Assembly (NCBI GenBank): GCA_037127315.1
Contig: JBBBDQ010000330.1
Location: forward strand, 4,891,501-4,955,500
Length of the DNA: 64,000 nucleotides
DNA from: Ascarosepion bandense
Taxonomy: Eukaryota; Mollusca; Cephalopoda; Sepiida; Sepiidae
Direction: 5' to 3'
How positions within the stretch are numbered: position 1 is the first letter of the stretch; each line of letters begins with the position of its first letter. Below, one piece after another: positions 35,075 to 45,900 of this stretch. Both the position numbers and the translations under genes were made by a program. The notes under the pieces are model-generated. The model was not told the origin of the DNA. It made no database searches and saw only the letters and a list, made by a program, of their open reading frames with translations.

Positions 35075-36271
35075 TTAGGTTGTCCTAAAAGTTCATAAAC
35101 ACTTGCAAAAAATTTAAATTTTACTCGCAAAAACAACAAAAATTAATGCTCAAAATAAAGACCATCGTTTTCCAATACTTTCTGCCATTGATCTGCAAGC
35201 TTTTGGACCTGGTCAAAGTACCATTCAGCCAGCTTCGAAGCAAAGAATTCTTGACATGCTTTCTCAACTTCATCAAATGAGTCAAATCAGTGGCCCTTCA
35301 GAAAGTGTTGCATTGAGCGGAAAAGGCCGTAATCTGATAGAGCACAGTCAGGATTGTAGGCTGGATGTGGCAGAACCTCAACATTATCTAGCTCTTCAAA
35401 CTTGTCTTTGGTCTTCCTGGTGGTGTGAGTCTTGGCATTGTCCTGCTGCATCAAAGTGCGCTTTAGGGTGATCAGAGCTGGCTACTTTTGCTTCAACTTT
35501 TCGTAGACCCGCTCAAGTAGCTGGCAGTAAAGTTCAGCATTGATGACACAACCATTCGGAACCAACTCAAAATGCACGATTCCTTCGAAGTTCCACCAAA
35601 CACACATGACTTTCTTGCCGAATCGATCTTGTTTTTGGAACTGACGGTGTCTCTTGCCCTTTTTGAACCCATTGCTTGTCTCGATTGCGCTGGACCAGAT
35701 AGACCCATTTCTTGTCGGATGTCACAATGCACTTCCAGAAATGCACATCCAGTGAATTGCTGAGCAATTGACAGCAAATTTCAACTCGTCTGTTGGCTTG
35801 TGCTTTTGTGAGTTTGTGCGGATCTTGGCGCGGCTTTTTGTGAACAAAATCAAGTTGCTTCAAATGTCTGTGAATTGTCGATTTGCCGACTCCAAGCTCA
35901 TCAGCCACTTCTCGAGTGCTCGATGAAGGCGCAATGTCCAACCCGGTTTGAAAGTCTCCATCATCCAACTTTAACAGCCATCCCAAACAAGGCTTGTTTT
36001 CAAGACTCATGTCACCAGAATCGAAACGCTTGTACCACTTTGAGATCGCCACATATGCAATTGTTCCTTCACCTTCAGCAGCACAAATCTCTTCTGCAGA
36101 TTTTCTGGTTGAAAAACCTCGCTTCCAGCAGTAACAAATCAAAACTCGCAGCTCAATTTTATCAATTGCCATCTGGAATACAAAGATGAAGATCACTGTA
36201 ACAATATAAACGCAAAATTGCATAAAAATTCAATTTTTCGCAAGTGTTTACGAACTTTTGGGACAACCTAA
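35075..36271 (-). mobile_element. Mariner transposon with TIRs and TA duplication
   Basis: The left end TTAGGTTGTCCTAAAAGTTC at 35075 and, inverted, TTAGGTTGTCCCAAAAGTTC at 36271 begin about 35-bp terminal repeats that differ at about four positions. TA flanks both sides (35073-35074, 36272-36273). 1197 bp, with a single transposase pseudogene on the minus strand. It is the most complete cut-and-paste element here. Confidence 0.95.
35143..36172 (-). pseudogene. Mariner transposase, one frameshift and two stops
   Basis: Starts MAIDKIELRVLICYCWKRGF at 36172. It has the paired helix-turn-helix DNA-binding region (RKSAEEIC, then TREVADELGVGKSTIHRHLK), then the catalytic core. The first Asp is in IVTSDKKWV. 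After a frameshift near 35625 the other frame gives VMCVWWNFEGIVHFEL, QQDNAKTHT with the second Asp, and NPDCALSDYGLF with the third, about 34 residues on, so a DD34D triad. In-frame stops follow KLKQK (near 35475) and KGH (near 35285). Stop at 35143. About 342 codons, the normal mariner length. Inactive as read. Confidence 0.92.
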
Positions 36272-36353
36272 TATAAACTTTATCTACTTCTGTAAATATA
36301 TATAAAACTTTAATGTTATATAATTGCAGCAGTTAATGAAGCTTTTAATCTGA

Positions 36354-36551
36354 TATATATATATAGTCATCTGCAGACAGATCTGTTTCGCTGTATTACA
36401 GCTCATCAGTACGGTTAGACTCCGATTGCTTTTTTAACCCAGGATTGAAACCCATTCAGCGATTTACCTCTGGGCTATGGGCCTTCGGTAGAAGGCAGAC
36501 TTTTTAGCGTGTATATTATCATTATACGTACCAAATAGCCAGAGTGCTCTA
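36354..36551 (-). repeat. tRNA-derived SINE, family C, with (TA)n
   Basis: Short (TA)n at 36354-36365, then inverted CTGTTTCGCTGTATTACAGC end and the head with CCCAGGATTGAAACCC and CCTCTGGGCTATGGG, the reverse of the 14.5-kb copy. Confidence 0.8.
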
Positions 36552-38887
36552 ATTCGTTTTACTGAATAAGCGATGCGTACATGCCAGAGTAGCTACTGTT
36601 TTTCAAAGTTTACCATTCTTACAGAGTGCTCAATCAGGGTGTATATATAAAGTGAACATTGTGAACATTGAAGTCAACACTCAGAGGTGACAAACTTACA
36701 TGCTAGGCGCAATCATCAGGCCAATATTTATTTTTGCATTTTACTACAGAAAATGTGGCACAATGTCGAAAATGGGTATGGGGTGGTCTGGTTGTCATTC
36801 CGTCTTATAGTTAAACCTAGCTAGACACAATCACTGACCCAAGCATTCTGCAGTATTCCTTACACCAAAACAACGCTTTCATACTTGCTTTTCTTACTAT
36901 GCCCACCATAATACCTCAGCGTCTTCATGAAATCCTAATTAAAAAAAAAAAACCCTGTTTGTACAATTCTTGTCTGTGTGGGTAGGAGGATAACAATTTT
37001 AAAAAATCCAATGATTATTTACATGCAAAACAAACTATGCGCAAGAAACTAAACAAAACTGGGTTAGTAATGACCCCTCCCCAACAAATTCTGTATATCA
37101 GTTTACTAGACAAAATCAATGCAGGACTTTAATTATATATACCATTCATTCATCAACCACTCAAATATGCACACATCAAAGCACCAAAACAAATATGAAA
37201 TTCACACCTGAAAGGCATCTGACACCCACCAGAGAACTGACATATCTAATCATCTAAACAGGGGAAAAGGAGGGGGAATTAAACAAAAGAAAATAAGGAC
37301 AGCAATAAAACAGGCTGATGAGCACACACTAAGTAAACTCAGAAAACTAGACAAAAACAAGCCTAATCTAGTCTATCTCTGGGCGGTGGGGTGTCAATGT
37401 TTAAGGTAGATAGAACAATGTCCTAATGCCTAACTGGCATTGAAATGCCACTCAAATTTGGCTCCTCTCACTCAGTACAAATGCGCAAGTCTCACCCAAC
37501 TTTTCCTGAACTCTAATAGGTGTAACCGCCGCCTTTCCATCCTAATTTTGATTTTAAGCTGATGCTTAAAGTACAAGATCAGTTGGGAAGAGGTTAACTT
37601 CTTGTGCACATAGAGCTCTTTCTGATGCATCCTCCAAATCATGACTCATAACGTCCTGCAAGCAAGAGAACCATTGCATTCTGCTTTTGTCAATGGTGGC
37701 ACCACATTGCTACAGACAGAACTGACCTCGAGCGCAAAGAACTTTTTGCAAAGCATGCTAACCAAGATACCTTAAACAAATTTGCACAATGGTACTATGA
37801 CTCTGTACTGAAAGAAGGCATGATCCAGTCTTGACCTCTCCAGTACAGTGCACACAGTTTGAAGTCTTCTCCAAGCCTGCTTTACAAAGCCTTTTGCCAA
37901 TCCAGAGGGCCCTACAAATCACTAGCTAGGTGAGTGATGCTTCATCTTTAGTGAGGCATTTCAACTCTGGCGCCCAAGGCCATATTGAGCGAGCCTTCTG
38001 TTTCATAAGACTGAGTTCACTAATCAAATTATCCTGAATGGATACCCTAACTAACACATAATATAATGTTTGACAAGACAATGACCAGTCGTTGGAGAGG
38101 CCCGTCGCTGCCTGCAAGAGTCGTTTCAGAGCTATCCATCATCCACGATAAAAGTTGCACTCGTCTTGGGGTAAATGACGGGCCTCTTCCTCGGACAAGT
38201 GCACACTTCTTGGAATGGGAAGTTCTTGTGGGCATCTTCCTTCCAGAATTCGCCCTCACCATCTGTTTGCTGTCACATTCGATCCAAGAACACAATATAA
38301 ATCGTATGTTAACGAATCTCAACACTGGGCTTAACCAGACTGCTCAGAAGGGTAGAGGCAACAGATTTCCCAAGCTACCTTAGAGGACTTAACTTCTCCA
38401 CAAGAAGAACAAAATCCTGACTAATTCAATTAGTATGATATACGGAAGAGGCAGCACAGTCAGTAAAGGAGAATTGAATAGATATGCAAAGCACATACTT
38501 CTGTCCTTCTCTTTAAGGAAAGATTTCTCCAGAATCACAAAGCAATTATGGCCTTCTCCTGCATCGTCAACCAACTGTAGATCAAGACCGAACCAGACAC
38601 AGTAGTTTGATCGACCCATCCATCCAGAAGAAAGGTCTGAGGCAGAGAAAGTCAGCCAAATAGGTATTGGTCTGAGCTCTGCTCAGTCCAGGCTCCCTGG
38701 TGAAAAGTTCCTGGAAATAATCACAAAATGCCTCGCATATGCCTGCATTTGTTGTCACAGTCTGATGAGCTGGCATTGTGACGCACACAACATGCTTTCC
38801 TGACTTCCTCCACATGCAATTCAGCAGCCATATTCGTCACCTCACAAGACATTATTTTTAACCTAGTAGTGCCCATTGTCGAATCAA

Positions 38888-39382
38888 TTAATGTTGATCT
38901 TCTGTATTGAACATAGCCAGGGAGAGGACACCCACAGCATGTCCCATTGAGCTGAGTCCCATTCCACTTTTAATAGTACCATCATGTCTAGGGGAAAGAT
39001 TAGTTTCAAGGCCCTGTAAAGGGAGTAGTGGAACATAAATTTGGGTCCTCCCAGAACAATACTGCTGTAGATTAGCCTGGTCATCATTATCAAAAAATAC
39101 ATGCTTTGAGTTCATAGGAATGAAGTTGTTAGCCTCCTTCAGTATGTTCCATATCTGAGTAGTACTTGCTCCTGACCTAACCATAGTTGGAATCCTTTTT
39201 GTCTTTGGGAAATTACGCAGGTCTTCTATATCCTTGTCAAATATCTTTATGAATTTCAAGAGAGTTTTTAGTCTTTTAGAGTGGCAGGCCGCCTTGAAGC
39301 TAGTATCTTCAGAGACACTGCATATGTCCTGCCCCATATTATAAGAGGGCTTCATTTTATTTTTTCCTCTTCTCCTTCCCAC
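38888..39382 (-). CDS. 164-codon open frame of unknown function inside L1-like element
   Basis: Starts MGRRRGKNKMKPSY with its first codons in the right arm of the hairpin at 39361-39420. It is hydrophilic with Lys/Arg-rich early part (KRLKTLLKFIKIFDKDIEDL) and no domain I recognise. Given its place 5' of the pre-RT fragment, it could be ORF1 debris or a linker of the LINE. No independent evidence of expression; may be a chance frame. Confidence 0.35.
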   Translation of the reverse strand: MGRRRGKNKMKPSYNMGQDICSVSEDTSFKAACHSKRLKTLLKFIKIFDKDIEDLRNFPKTKRIPTMVRSGASTTQIWNILKEANNFIPMNSKHVFFDNDDQANLQQYCSGRTQIYVPLLPLQGLETNLSPRHDGTIKSGMGLSSMGHAVGVLSLAMFNTEDQH

Positions 39383-39420
39383 TTGCCTGGTGTGGCAAGT
39401 GGGAAGGAGAAGAGGAAAAA
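39361..39420. repeat. Perfect hairpin, 27-base arms, 6-base loop
   Basis: Arms 39361-39387 and 39394-39420 are exact reverse complements, polypurine/polypyrimidine biased, loop TGGTGT. Confidence 0.95.
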
Positions 39421-39423
39421 TTT

Positions 39424-39467
39424 TACACCTTCTCAGTGCCCATTTTAGTGGGCACTGAGAAGGTGTA
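39424..39467. repeat. Perfect hairpin, 19-base arms, 6-base loop
   Basis: Arms 39424-39442 and 39449-39467, loop TTTTAG. Starts three bases after the preceding hairpin ends. Confidence 0.95.
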
Positions 39468-39779
39468 GGAGAGACGGAGAAGGGGCTGGAGATGGTTTCT
39501 TCAGAATGGTCATTTTGGAAAGGGTGAAGGTCAGGGATCTTGTCATAGTTGAAGGGGCCAGGAGTTTTTTTGTTTTTTTTTTCGAGAAGGGGGAGATGAG
39601 GCAGAGACTGTCACTGCTGGTTTGCATTTCTTTTCAGATACTGCTCGTTTAGAGGTTTTTCATTTACTTTCCTGGCATCCAAATCTTTAAGTTTCCTTAG
39701 CGGTTGAGTCTTGTCTCAATTGGGCTCTGCTCGCTTTTGAATATCTGTTAATGAATAAAGATTCGCCAAAGTCTGAAGA

Positions 39780-40300
39780 AAACTAACAATATAGAAAATT
39801 TACCAAAGATGACAAACTAAAGAATAAAAGGAACATAAAAAATGTCTGCACACAGAAAAAGAAATAAAAAATAAAATTCATCCAAAGACAAACTACAAAA
39901 AAACTATATGGAAAATAACGTACGCCCAAGACAAATTAAAAGAATAAAGTTCAACTAAAAATGAATTTGCTAAATATAAGGTTTTATCTAAGGAAGAAGA
40001 AAAAAATAAAATAAAGTTGACAAAGACAAAAACTTAATGCACACAGACAAAAAAAAATAATGTTCATCCAATGGCTAAAATAAAATTTCACAAAGACAAA
40101 AAAATTAATAAACTATGCACACAGACAAAAAAAAAGGTAAAATTTGTCCAAAGACAAAAATAAAGTTCACTAGCGGGAAGTGAGAAAAATAAGATTCAAA
40201 CAAAAAATAAAACTCGCCCAAATATGAAAAATCGAATAAATACAAATATGAAAAATGAAATTACAAAGAAAACAAAAAAGCCTAGAAAGGGAATGAAAAA
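39780..40300. repeat. Degenerate A-rich tandem repeat
   Basis: Irregular units of about 40-60 bp built on ATAAA.TTCA.CCAAAGACAAA and GCACACAGACAAAAA. Lies in the presumed 5' region of the L1-like element. Confidence 0.6.
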
Positions 40301-40756
40301 ACAGCCAAAGACCGAGTAAGCAAATACTGGCAAGGAAAAGATAAATAAACAAATTCAAAAAGAAACGGTAAAGGTCTTAATTACAAAAAATGTTTGCTCT
40401 CTTTCTTTTCTCCCCGCCCCTCTCTCTCAAAATAAAAGATTAATTTAAATAAAACAAAAACAATGAAACAGTAAAACATTTGTCAAAAATAAAATCACAA
40501 TATGGCATCTGAAGCAGACCCCCAAAAATATGAAAAGAATGAAAACATCAAAAGGACTGAAAAGAAAAACACAAAATTAAATAAATATCAAATAAAAGGA
40601 AACAAAAGAAAATGTATTAACTTATTCCAATTAAAGAGTCTTTTCCAAATACAAAAATGGTAGTCCAAAGATAGATCAGAACTGCAACAAAAAGAAAATG
40701 TTCAATATGTGGTCTTAAAAGCAATCATCAGGCCATATGTTGGGTTTTTCTTTTGG

Positions 40757-40803
<47 letters not shown>
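40757..40803. repeat. (CT)n(AT)n compound microsatellite
   Basis: (CT) 40757-40780 then (AT) 40781-40803. Confidence 0.95.
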
Positions 40804-40804
<1 letters not shown>

Positions 40805-41780
40805 GCATTGTGGATAATACTAAGGTATTTTACTTGTTTTTATTTTTGTATTTATTCTTTTCGGGTTTTTGATGTTTATTTATTTGGATTTATATATATT
40901 TTATTTTTATTATTTTATAATGGTTGTTATGGCAGCAATGGTTTGTTAATTTGTTTATTATTTGGTTGGATTAAAATATTTGTTCTTTATTATTCTTTAT
41001 TTTTTTTCAGTTTTCGATTTTGAAGTAAAGTAGTAAACATTTCTTTTCATGGCAGCATATTGAGATGAGTTCAGTTTACTCTCACTTGGTATATTACATT
41101 GTTTTTGTCAACAATTATCATTTAAGAGACATTCATTCCTTATTCTGCAGTTACACATGGGTTTAATTTGTTTGGGTTGTTTGTTGATATTTGTGCAAAC
41201 TATTGACAAAGAACCCTAACAAATGAAACCCACATGTAACTACAGAATAAGGAATGAATGTCCCTTAAACAGTAATTGTTTATAAAACAACATAGTATAC
41301 AAAGTGTCGGTAAAATTACCAGATAATGAGGAAAAAAATATACAAGTAACAGAGAGACTCCAGAAACAAAGAAACTATGCACACAAAACATCCTCCACAA
41401 ACAGTAAATGCACTTGGAGGAAAAAATAGCTATTATTACCTTCCCAGACCAAAACAAACGACTAAATAAATGATCTGAACTCATCTCAGAATGCAGACAT
41501 AAAAACAAATTTTTACTACATAAAAATCTAAAACTGTAAAGGATAAATAAGTAATAATAAAGAACAAATAATTTAATCCAAGCAAATAATGAACAAATTA
41601 ACAAACCACAGCTACCATAACAACTATTAGAATAGATAAAATAAAAATATATATAAATCCAAATAAATAAACATCGAAAACCGAAAAGAATCAATACAAA
41701 AATAAAAACAAAATAAATTTATTCAAATGAATAAACAAACCTCTCTCACCAAAATAATCAGTAGGATTACCCACAATGCA
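40804..41780. mobile_element. Foldback element with long inverted arms
   Basis: Ends TGCATTGTGG (40804) and its inverse CCACAATGCA (ending 41780). The left arm to about 41195 matches the right arm 41205-41780 inverted: GATGTTTATTTATTTGGATT, TTATGGCAGC.ATGGTTTGTTA, GAGATGAGTTCAG and GACATTCATTCCTTATTCTG. The right arm keeps about 180 bp lost from the left. The centre is a few bases near 41200. Open frames of 104 (+) and 164 (-) codons encode the same hydrophobic AT-driven peptide from the two arms and are not convincing genes. Confidence 0.8.
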
Positions 41781-41785
41781 CCACT

Positions 41786-41786
<1 letters not shown>

Positions 41787-41816
<30 letters not shown>
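41787..41816. repeat. (AC)n microsatellite
   Basis: About 15 AC units, directly outside the foldback element. Confidence 0.95.
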
Positions 41817-41817
<1 letters not shown>

Positions 41818-41819
41818 AG

Positions 41820-42430
41820 CATAGATCATTAAAAGTTCTATTTAAAAGGTACATTTCTTTAATAACACTTTTGATGATCTTGGCTGGGAGATGTTATTTT
41901 TACTATTTTTGTGTCACTTGAACCCATTAAAATGGTGTTTATAGTAGTAAGAAATAGTTTATTATAATCATTTTCATTTATATTGATAAACAAAGGAAAG
42001 GATCAATTGTTATCACTGCTTAATTTTACTTTTTAGTTTAATATTCAAGTACAATTGAGCATTTGTTAGGTTACTGATACCAGTAGTGACTAACCTTACC
42101 AGGCTTTTCTGGTGTGGAGGTTGACTAGATGCCCAGCAAGATTACAAACAAGGCTTGATTGCAGGGGTCAACAGACATCTAGTACAATGACATAGACTGG
42201 GATCCATAAGAGTCCTGACATTCAGCCAACACTGTTATATCTTAAAATTAGAAGAGTTTCAAGACTGAAGCTAACTGCTAGAGTGGAATGTTTCTCCAAT
42301 GGAATCATGTCTATAACCTTCAAGTTGGAGAATATCCTGTGATTTGATCTAGAAAGGAATGGGATCTACCAAATCCAAGTTATGAAGTGATTCTATGAAC
42401 ATACCCAATCACAAAATTGATGATAATGAC
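41820..42430. other. TAF4 intron, nothing recognised
   Basis: Moderately AT-rich, no conserved frame. 42060-42370 is less AT-rich and may be a diverged repeat. Confidence 0.4.
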
Positions 42431-42434
42431 TATT

Positions 42435-42790
42435 GAACAAGAAAAAGAAGACTTTGTTTCTCTCTGAATTTCTGAGATGAGGAGTTATTATTCACACTAT
42501 TTACATGCAGACTATTGTCCTCATCTTTGCTGTTTTTGTCACATTTCAACATGTGACACAATAGCATAGTGGATTAAAGAGTTGGTTCATGAATTTAGTG
42601 ACAAAGTAATTGTGAGTTCAATCTCTGGGCTAGGCAGTGTGTACTTGAACTTGGTGGAAAGAGGACAAGTAAAAACTGAGCAGTACTAAAAATAAGAACT
42701 AGATGGGATATTCTCATAGATTAAATATAGTGTTCAGTTCAGAGGTTACTCAGATTTTCATACACCTGATGAAAGTCAAAGGGTGCAACA
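42435..42790 (+). repeat. tRNA-derived SINE, family B, with inverted tail segment upstream
   Basis: Head at about 42550: A-box TAGCATAGTGG, B-box TGAGTTCAATCTCTGG, then GGCAGTGTGTACTTG and GAGCAGTACTAAAAATAAG, ending GATGAAAGTCAAAGGGTGCA. Just upstream (42465-42540) the family's 3' end occurs in reverse (CTATTTACATGC, TATTGTCCTCATCTT), implying two head-to-head copies. Confidence 0.75.
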
Positions 42791-42899
42791 CTCAAAAAAT
42801 TGTGATAACAAAAATGAGAAAAATAATCTGCATATAAATGCACTTTATTTAATAAGTTGCAAAATAGCTTAAAAATGTCTGTTTTTTTTTTTTTTAGTT

Positions 42900-43345
42900 T
42901 TTTTTTGTAGTATTCTCATTTTTGATTTAGCCAGTTGCGCCATCCTTCAACCTCTTTCCCACAGACAAGACATGGTAAACCTCTCATTGCTTTATCACTA
43001 TTTCTATGCAGATGTTTCGACGATTTGCATTCCTTAATTCCACCTGTTCTAATTTCAAGATCTGCCATACCATGCACATTGTAACGGACCATCCTCATTC
43101 TCTTCAAATTCCACAAGTTGGTGAGATGTAAATTCCACTCCAAAAGCTTCTTCCTATGAACCACTACTTTGTGGAACTCCCAAGAAGATGCTTCCTTGAT
43201 CCCTTCAATCTTGGCTCGTTCAAGTCTAGTGTTAGCCATTATCTTCCCCTGCATAACCCTATAAACTATGCTTCTTACTCTGTAACCCCCCTACCTCAGG
43301 TGGCTCTTGGGCCTTGTACAGGGTAAACCTTAAAAAAAAAAATAC
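42900..43345 (+). pseudogene. LINE C-terminal remnant
   Basis: LQPLSHRQDMVNLSLLYHYF at about 42945-43010 is the conserved -LSHRR-V-SL-L-Y-YFY segment downstream of RT in jockey-like LINEs. LCGTPKKML (usually LWNSLP) follows in another frame, and the 3' end ACCTCAGGTGGCTCTTGG leads to an A tract at 43330. Another copy of this tail type is at about 52030-52256. Confidence 0.75.
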
Positions 43346-43616
43346 TTTGCAATAGGATTATTTTCTTTGTAAGAAACATGCATCCTGATGTGAAAGGATT
43401 GTATCCAATTGAATGTTTATAGACTGTATGAGGTTTCTAGATTATTGATTAAAATCCTAATGCAGGTTCCTTTTTCTTTGCTATTTTTTAATACTGTATT
43501 CATCTTAATTTGTATATCATTCCCATAGTTAAAATAGAATGATTTGATCTCACTACTTGACACAGATGCTCCATCAAAAAAGTTTACTTATTAGGCAATT
43601 GGGAACTTTATTTCAG

Positions 43617-43860
43617 ACTGTCACCACTCAAGGTCAACCAAGGCAACAGACTCCAACTATTCTGACCATCCAGCAGCCTCAGGGTCAGGTTCCTGCCACA
43701 ACTCATCACACAGTGTTACGACATTCGGTGCCTGTAAATCATACACCTAATTTATCTCTACATAATTCTAATGTCTCAACAGTTAGTCAAACAGCAACAG
43801 CAACAACCACTACAGTGCCAGGTTCAGTGTCTGTTACACAGGCTGGTGGAGTTATACCAG
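43617..43860 (+). CDS. TAF4: TAF4 internal exon, Gln/Thr/Val-rich linker before TAFH
   Basis: This 244-bp exon enters in phase 0 and leaves one extra base (phase 1). The acceptor TTTCAG ends at 43616 and the donor CCAG|GTGAGT follows 43860. It encodes about 81 residues beginning TVTTQGQPRQQTP, with many Gln, Thr, Val, Ser and His residues and no predicted fold. This is the usual low-complexity activator-contact region between the pre-TAFH block and TAFH. The open frame upstream of 43617 encodes a Met-Leu-His peptide that lies before the acceptor and is intronic. Immediately downstream the intron carries a T tract that creates misleading poly-Phe frames. Conservation of the linker is too low for family assignment alone; the call rests on phase, splice sites and position. 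Confidence 0.85.
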
Positions 43861-43892
43861 GTGAGTTATTTTTGTTGTGGATGCAAATTGAG

Positions 43893-43923
<31 letters not shown>

Positions 43924-44168
43924 ATTGGTTCGGGCTCTTTCCTTTTTCCTTTTTTTTTTCTTTTTCTCTTTCTCTCTTTTTCTTTCTAAAAATATCAAAA
44001 GTGCATATTTGCTTTTATGGATAAATTCAAACAGCCATTTTTCTTTGTGTTTGAAAAGATGCACTGCAAAAATTGAGCTTTATGCCTTTGCTGCCTTTTG
44101 TACTCAATACTTACAGTTTATGTATGTGTACCACCTTTTTGAGGGGCAGATGGGGTTAACGACTTGAA
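43861..44168. other. TAF4 intron, pyrimidine-rich
   Basis: T tract at 43897-43923 and T/C-rich sequence to about 43985. The poly-Phe and poly-Lys frames here are artefacts of this composition. Confidence 0.8.
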
Positions 44169-44331
44169 TACATAGTAAGAAACCATTCTTCCTTTTCCTG
44201 GTAACTTGCATACATTTAATATTCAAATAATAATAGATAAAATTTAACTGTTTTTAAACAGTGCTCTATATCAGAGATAGAGCCACTACAAAATTGCCTT
44301 AAATATTTACAATCTTGGTCTTTGCAAACTT
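44169..44331 (+). repeat. 163-bp duplicated intronic segment, copy 1
   Basis: Identical to 47965-48127 except one base (ACAAAATTG here, ACAACATTG there). Flanks differ completely. Single-copy-looking AT-rich sequence, no coding. Confidence 0.97.
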
Positions 44332-44334
44332 ACA

Positions 44335-44990
44335 GCCGCTGTGTGACACCCCCAACTTCTACTGGTCCCTTATGTCAACATCCGAAATCTCCATGACCAA
44401 TCAATAGTTGATCACTTAGTTCCAAACCAGGCTCTGCCCATGTTGTTTGATCACAAAGCCAGTTTGGGTTGAAAGTCAACAAAATCTGCTGTATTGATGA
44501 TCCAGAAAGATCTGGGAGCCACAATAAGGAAAAGAAATCTGTGTGAAATTAACAATAAGGTGTTTATATACATACTTACTGTTCGATACAGCATTTGCCT
44601 AGAGTTTATCACTCTGACATGCAGATAACTATAATTGCAACCCACAGCTTCTATAGGATGTAATACTCTAAGTTGATTGGTCTGGCATCAGGGTAAAGTC
44701 GGAGCTTCTTCTTAAGCGGGCAGTCATGTCTCTTATGTTAATACTTTGTACTGGTCCTACTCAACTGTCTGGAAACTCATAAACTCTCATTTATATTGAG
44801 CCTTGCATCCAGCAGAGATGGTGTGTTGCACTTTGGGTACACTTAACATTTCAAACAACCAATAAAGGATCCTCCTTTTGGTCATCTGATCAACCCTGTC
44901 TCCTCCTCTCCTGTGTGAGTGTCTCTTGCCATTGCTGAAGGTGCATGGAATGTTCCTCTGACTTTCCCAAAATTCATCAGGACCTTTTTT
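44335..44990 (+). repeat. Interspersed repeat D, copy 2, with insertion
   Basis: Collinear with 13203-13800. About 185 bp between roughly 44458 and 44646 is absent from copy 1, where TGATCACAG runs straight into CTTCTATAG. The insert has no family match in this window. Confidence 0.75.
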
Positions 44991-45197
44991 TTCTCATTTG
45001 TCATCATTATCCATAGGTTTTTTAGATTTTGCAGATCTAAAACTAATATTAATTTAATTTACATAATAACTTCAGACTACAGTTTTTATATTAAAACCAA
45101 CAAGCTCAATAATACATGTTGAAACTAAATCACACTTTGTTTTAATGTTTAAATTGTTTAAAATTCGACCAAAAAAATTTTTTAATCGTTTCTCTCT

Positions 45198-45218
45198 CAC
45201 ACACACACACACACACAC
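45198..45218. repeat. (AC)n microsatellite
   Basis: About 10 AC units. Confidence 0.9.
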
Positions 45219-45221
45219 CCC

Positions 45222-45540
45222 ACAGGTGGGAAGTGCAAGGAAAGAAACTGCTAGAGTAGGATTAGCAGTTACATTTGCCTATTTTGTTGCCAATCTAGTC
45301 ACACAGGTAAATTGATGGGGGCAGAGCACATGGGAATAAAGCTCGTCGGAGCAGAAACCATGAAAATACTTGTAGAAAAGACAAAGGGAAGCCACATTCC
45401 GTTGGTGAGAAAGTGGCTGAAGGTGAGCATCCAAATCGAAATCAATTACATTGCAAATCCTCTTTTTGTATTTTGTCAAGTACCCTAAGACGAACAGCAG
45501 GAACACCTGACCAGATATGGGAACAGTATTCAATGTTCAA
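45222..45540 (-). pseudogene. LINE C-terminal fragment
   Basis: The minus-strand frame 45533-45279 reads YKKRICNVIDFDLDAHLQPL followed by SHQRNVASLCLFYKYFHGF and CTRLATK-like residues. This is the segment following RT in jockey-like LINEs, and the best preserved LINE reading frame in the window (84 codons). Confidence 0.85.
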
Positions 45541-45639
45541 AGCAAATTAGTTATTGAGTTTTATGTGATTTACATAACTTCAGATGGCTTTTTAGTAAAA
45601 AAAATAAAAATTCATAATTAATATAATATTTAGTGAAGC

Positions 45640-45900
45640 CCCACTTTTTTTTGTTTTTTTTTTTTCCTTAAATCGTTTCACCCCAAGCAAGGTAGGACCA
45701 CCACTAGTGTGCAGGGGGTTTCAGTGATAGGAAAGACTAGATACAGGAGGTATTAAGAAAATAAAAGATGAATAGGATTCAAGAAGATAGAAGATGTCAA
45801 ATGACGTTGCATTTAAATTTTTGAAGATTGTAGCTATCAGGGAAGCAAGTAAATGGGAGGGACTTCCACAGGTGGGAAGTGCAAGAAAAGGTGACAACCT
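45640..45900 (-). repeat. LINE 3' tail
   Basis: Minus-strand tail ending CCCCCTGCACACTAGTGGTG and TTGCTTGGGGTGAAACG, then poly-A (T tract at about 45645-45665). Separate copy from the preceding fragment. Confidence 0.75.

Larger units (their letters stand above)
36724..40720 (-). mobile_element. L1-like (Tx1-type) LINE, internally deleted, with 15-bp flanking repeats
   Basis: An exact 15-base repeat GCAATCATCAGGCCA lies at 36709-36723 and 40721-40735 and looks like a target duplication. On the minus strand, coding debris runs from right to left. A 164-codon open frame of unknown role is at 39382-38888. A pre-RT segment GICEAFCDYFQELFTREPGL is at about 38760-38690. FFWMDGSIKLL is at about 38650-38615. 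A post-RT segment with FWKEDAHKNFP is at about 38235-38200 and a C-terminal end near 37600. The RT palm, including the Y-x-D-D box, is missing between TYLADF and FFWMDG. Confidence 0.65.

Noticed and set aside
40709..41694. Membrane-protein genes in both orientations
   Set aside because: The hydrophobic peptides come from the two inverted arms of one AT-rich foldback element; no family match.
42550..42620. Functional tRNA gene
   Set aside because: A- and B-box-like motifs are present but no cloverleaf with a proper anticodon stem or acceptor pairing; the sequence recurs as a SINE head.
43852..44167. Poly-Phe and poly-Lys/Arg open frames
   Set aside because: Created by the T tract and pyrimidine-rich intron sequence.
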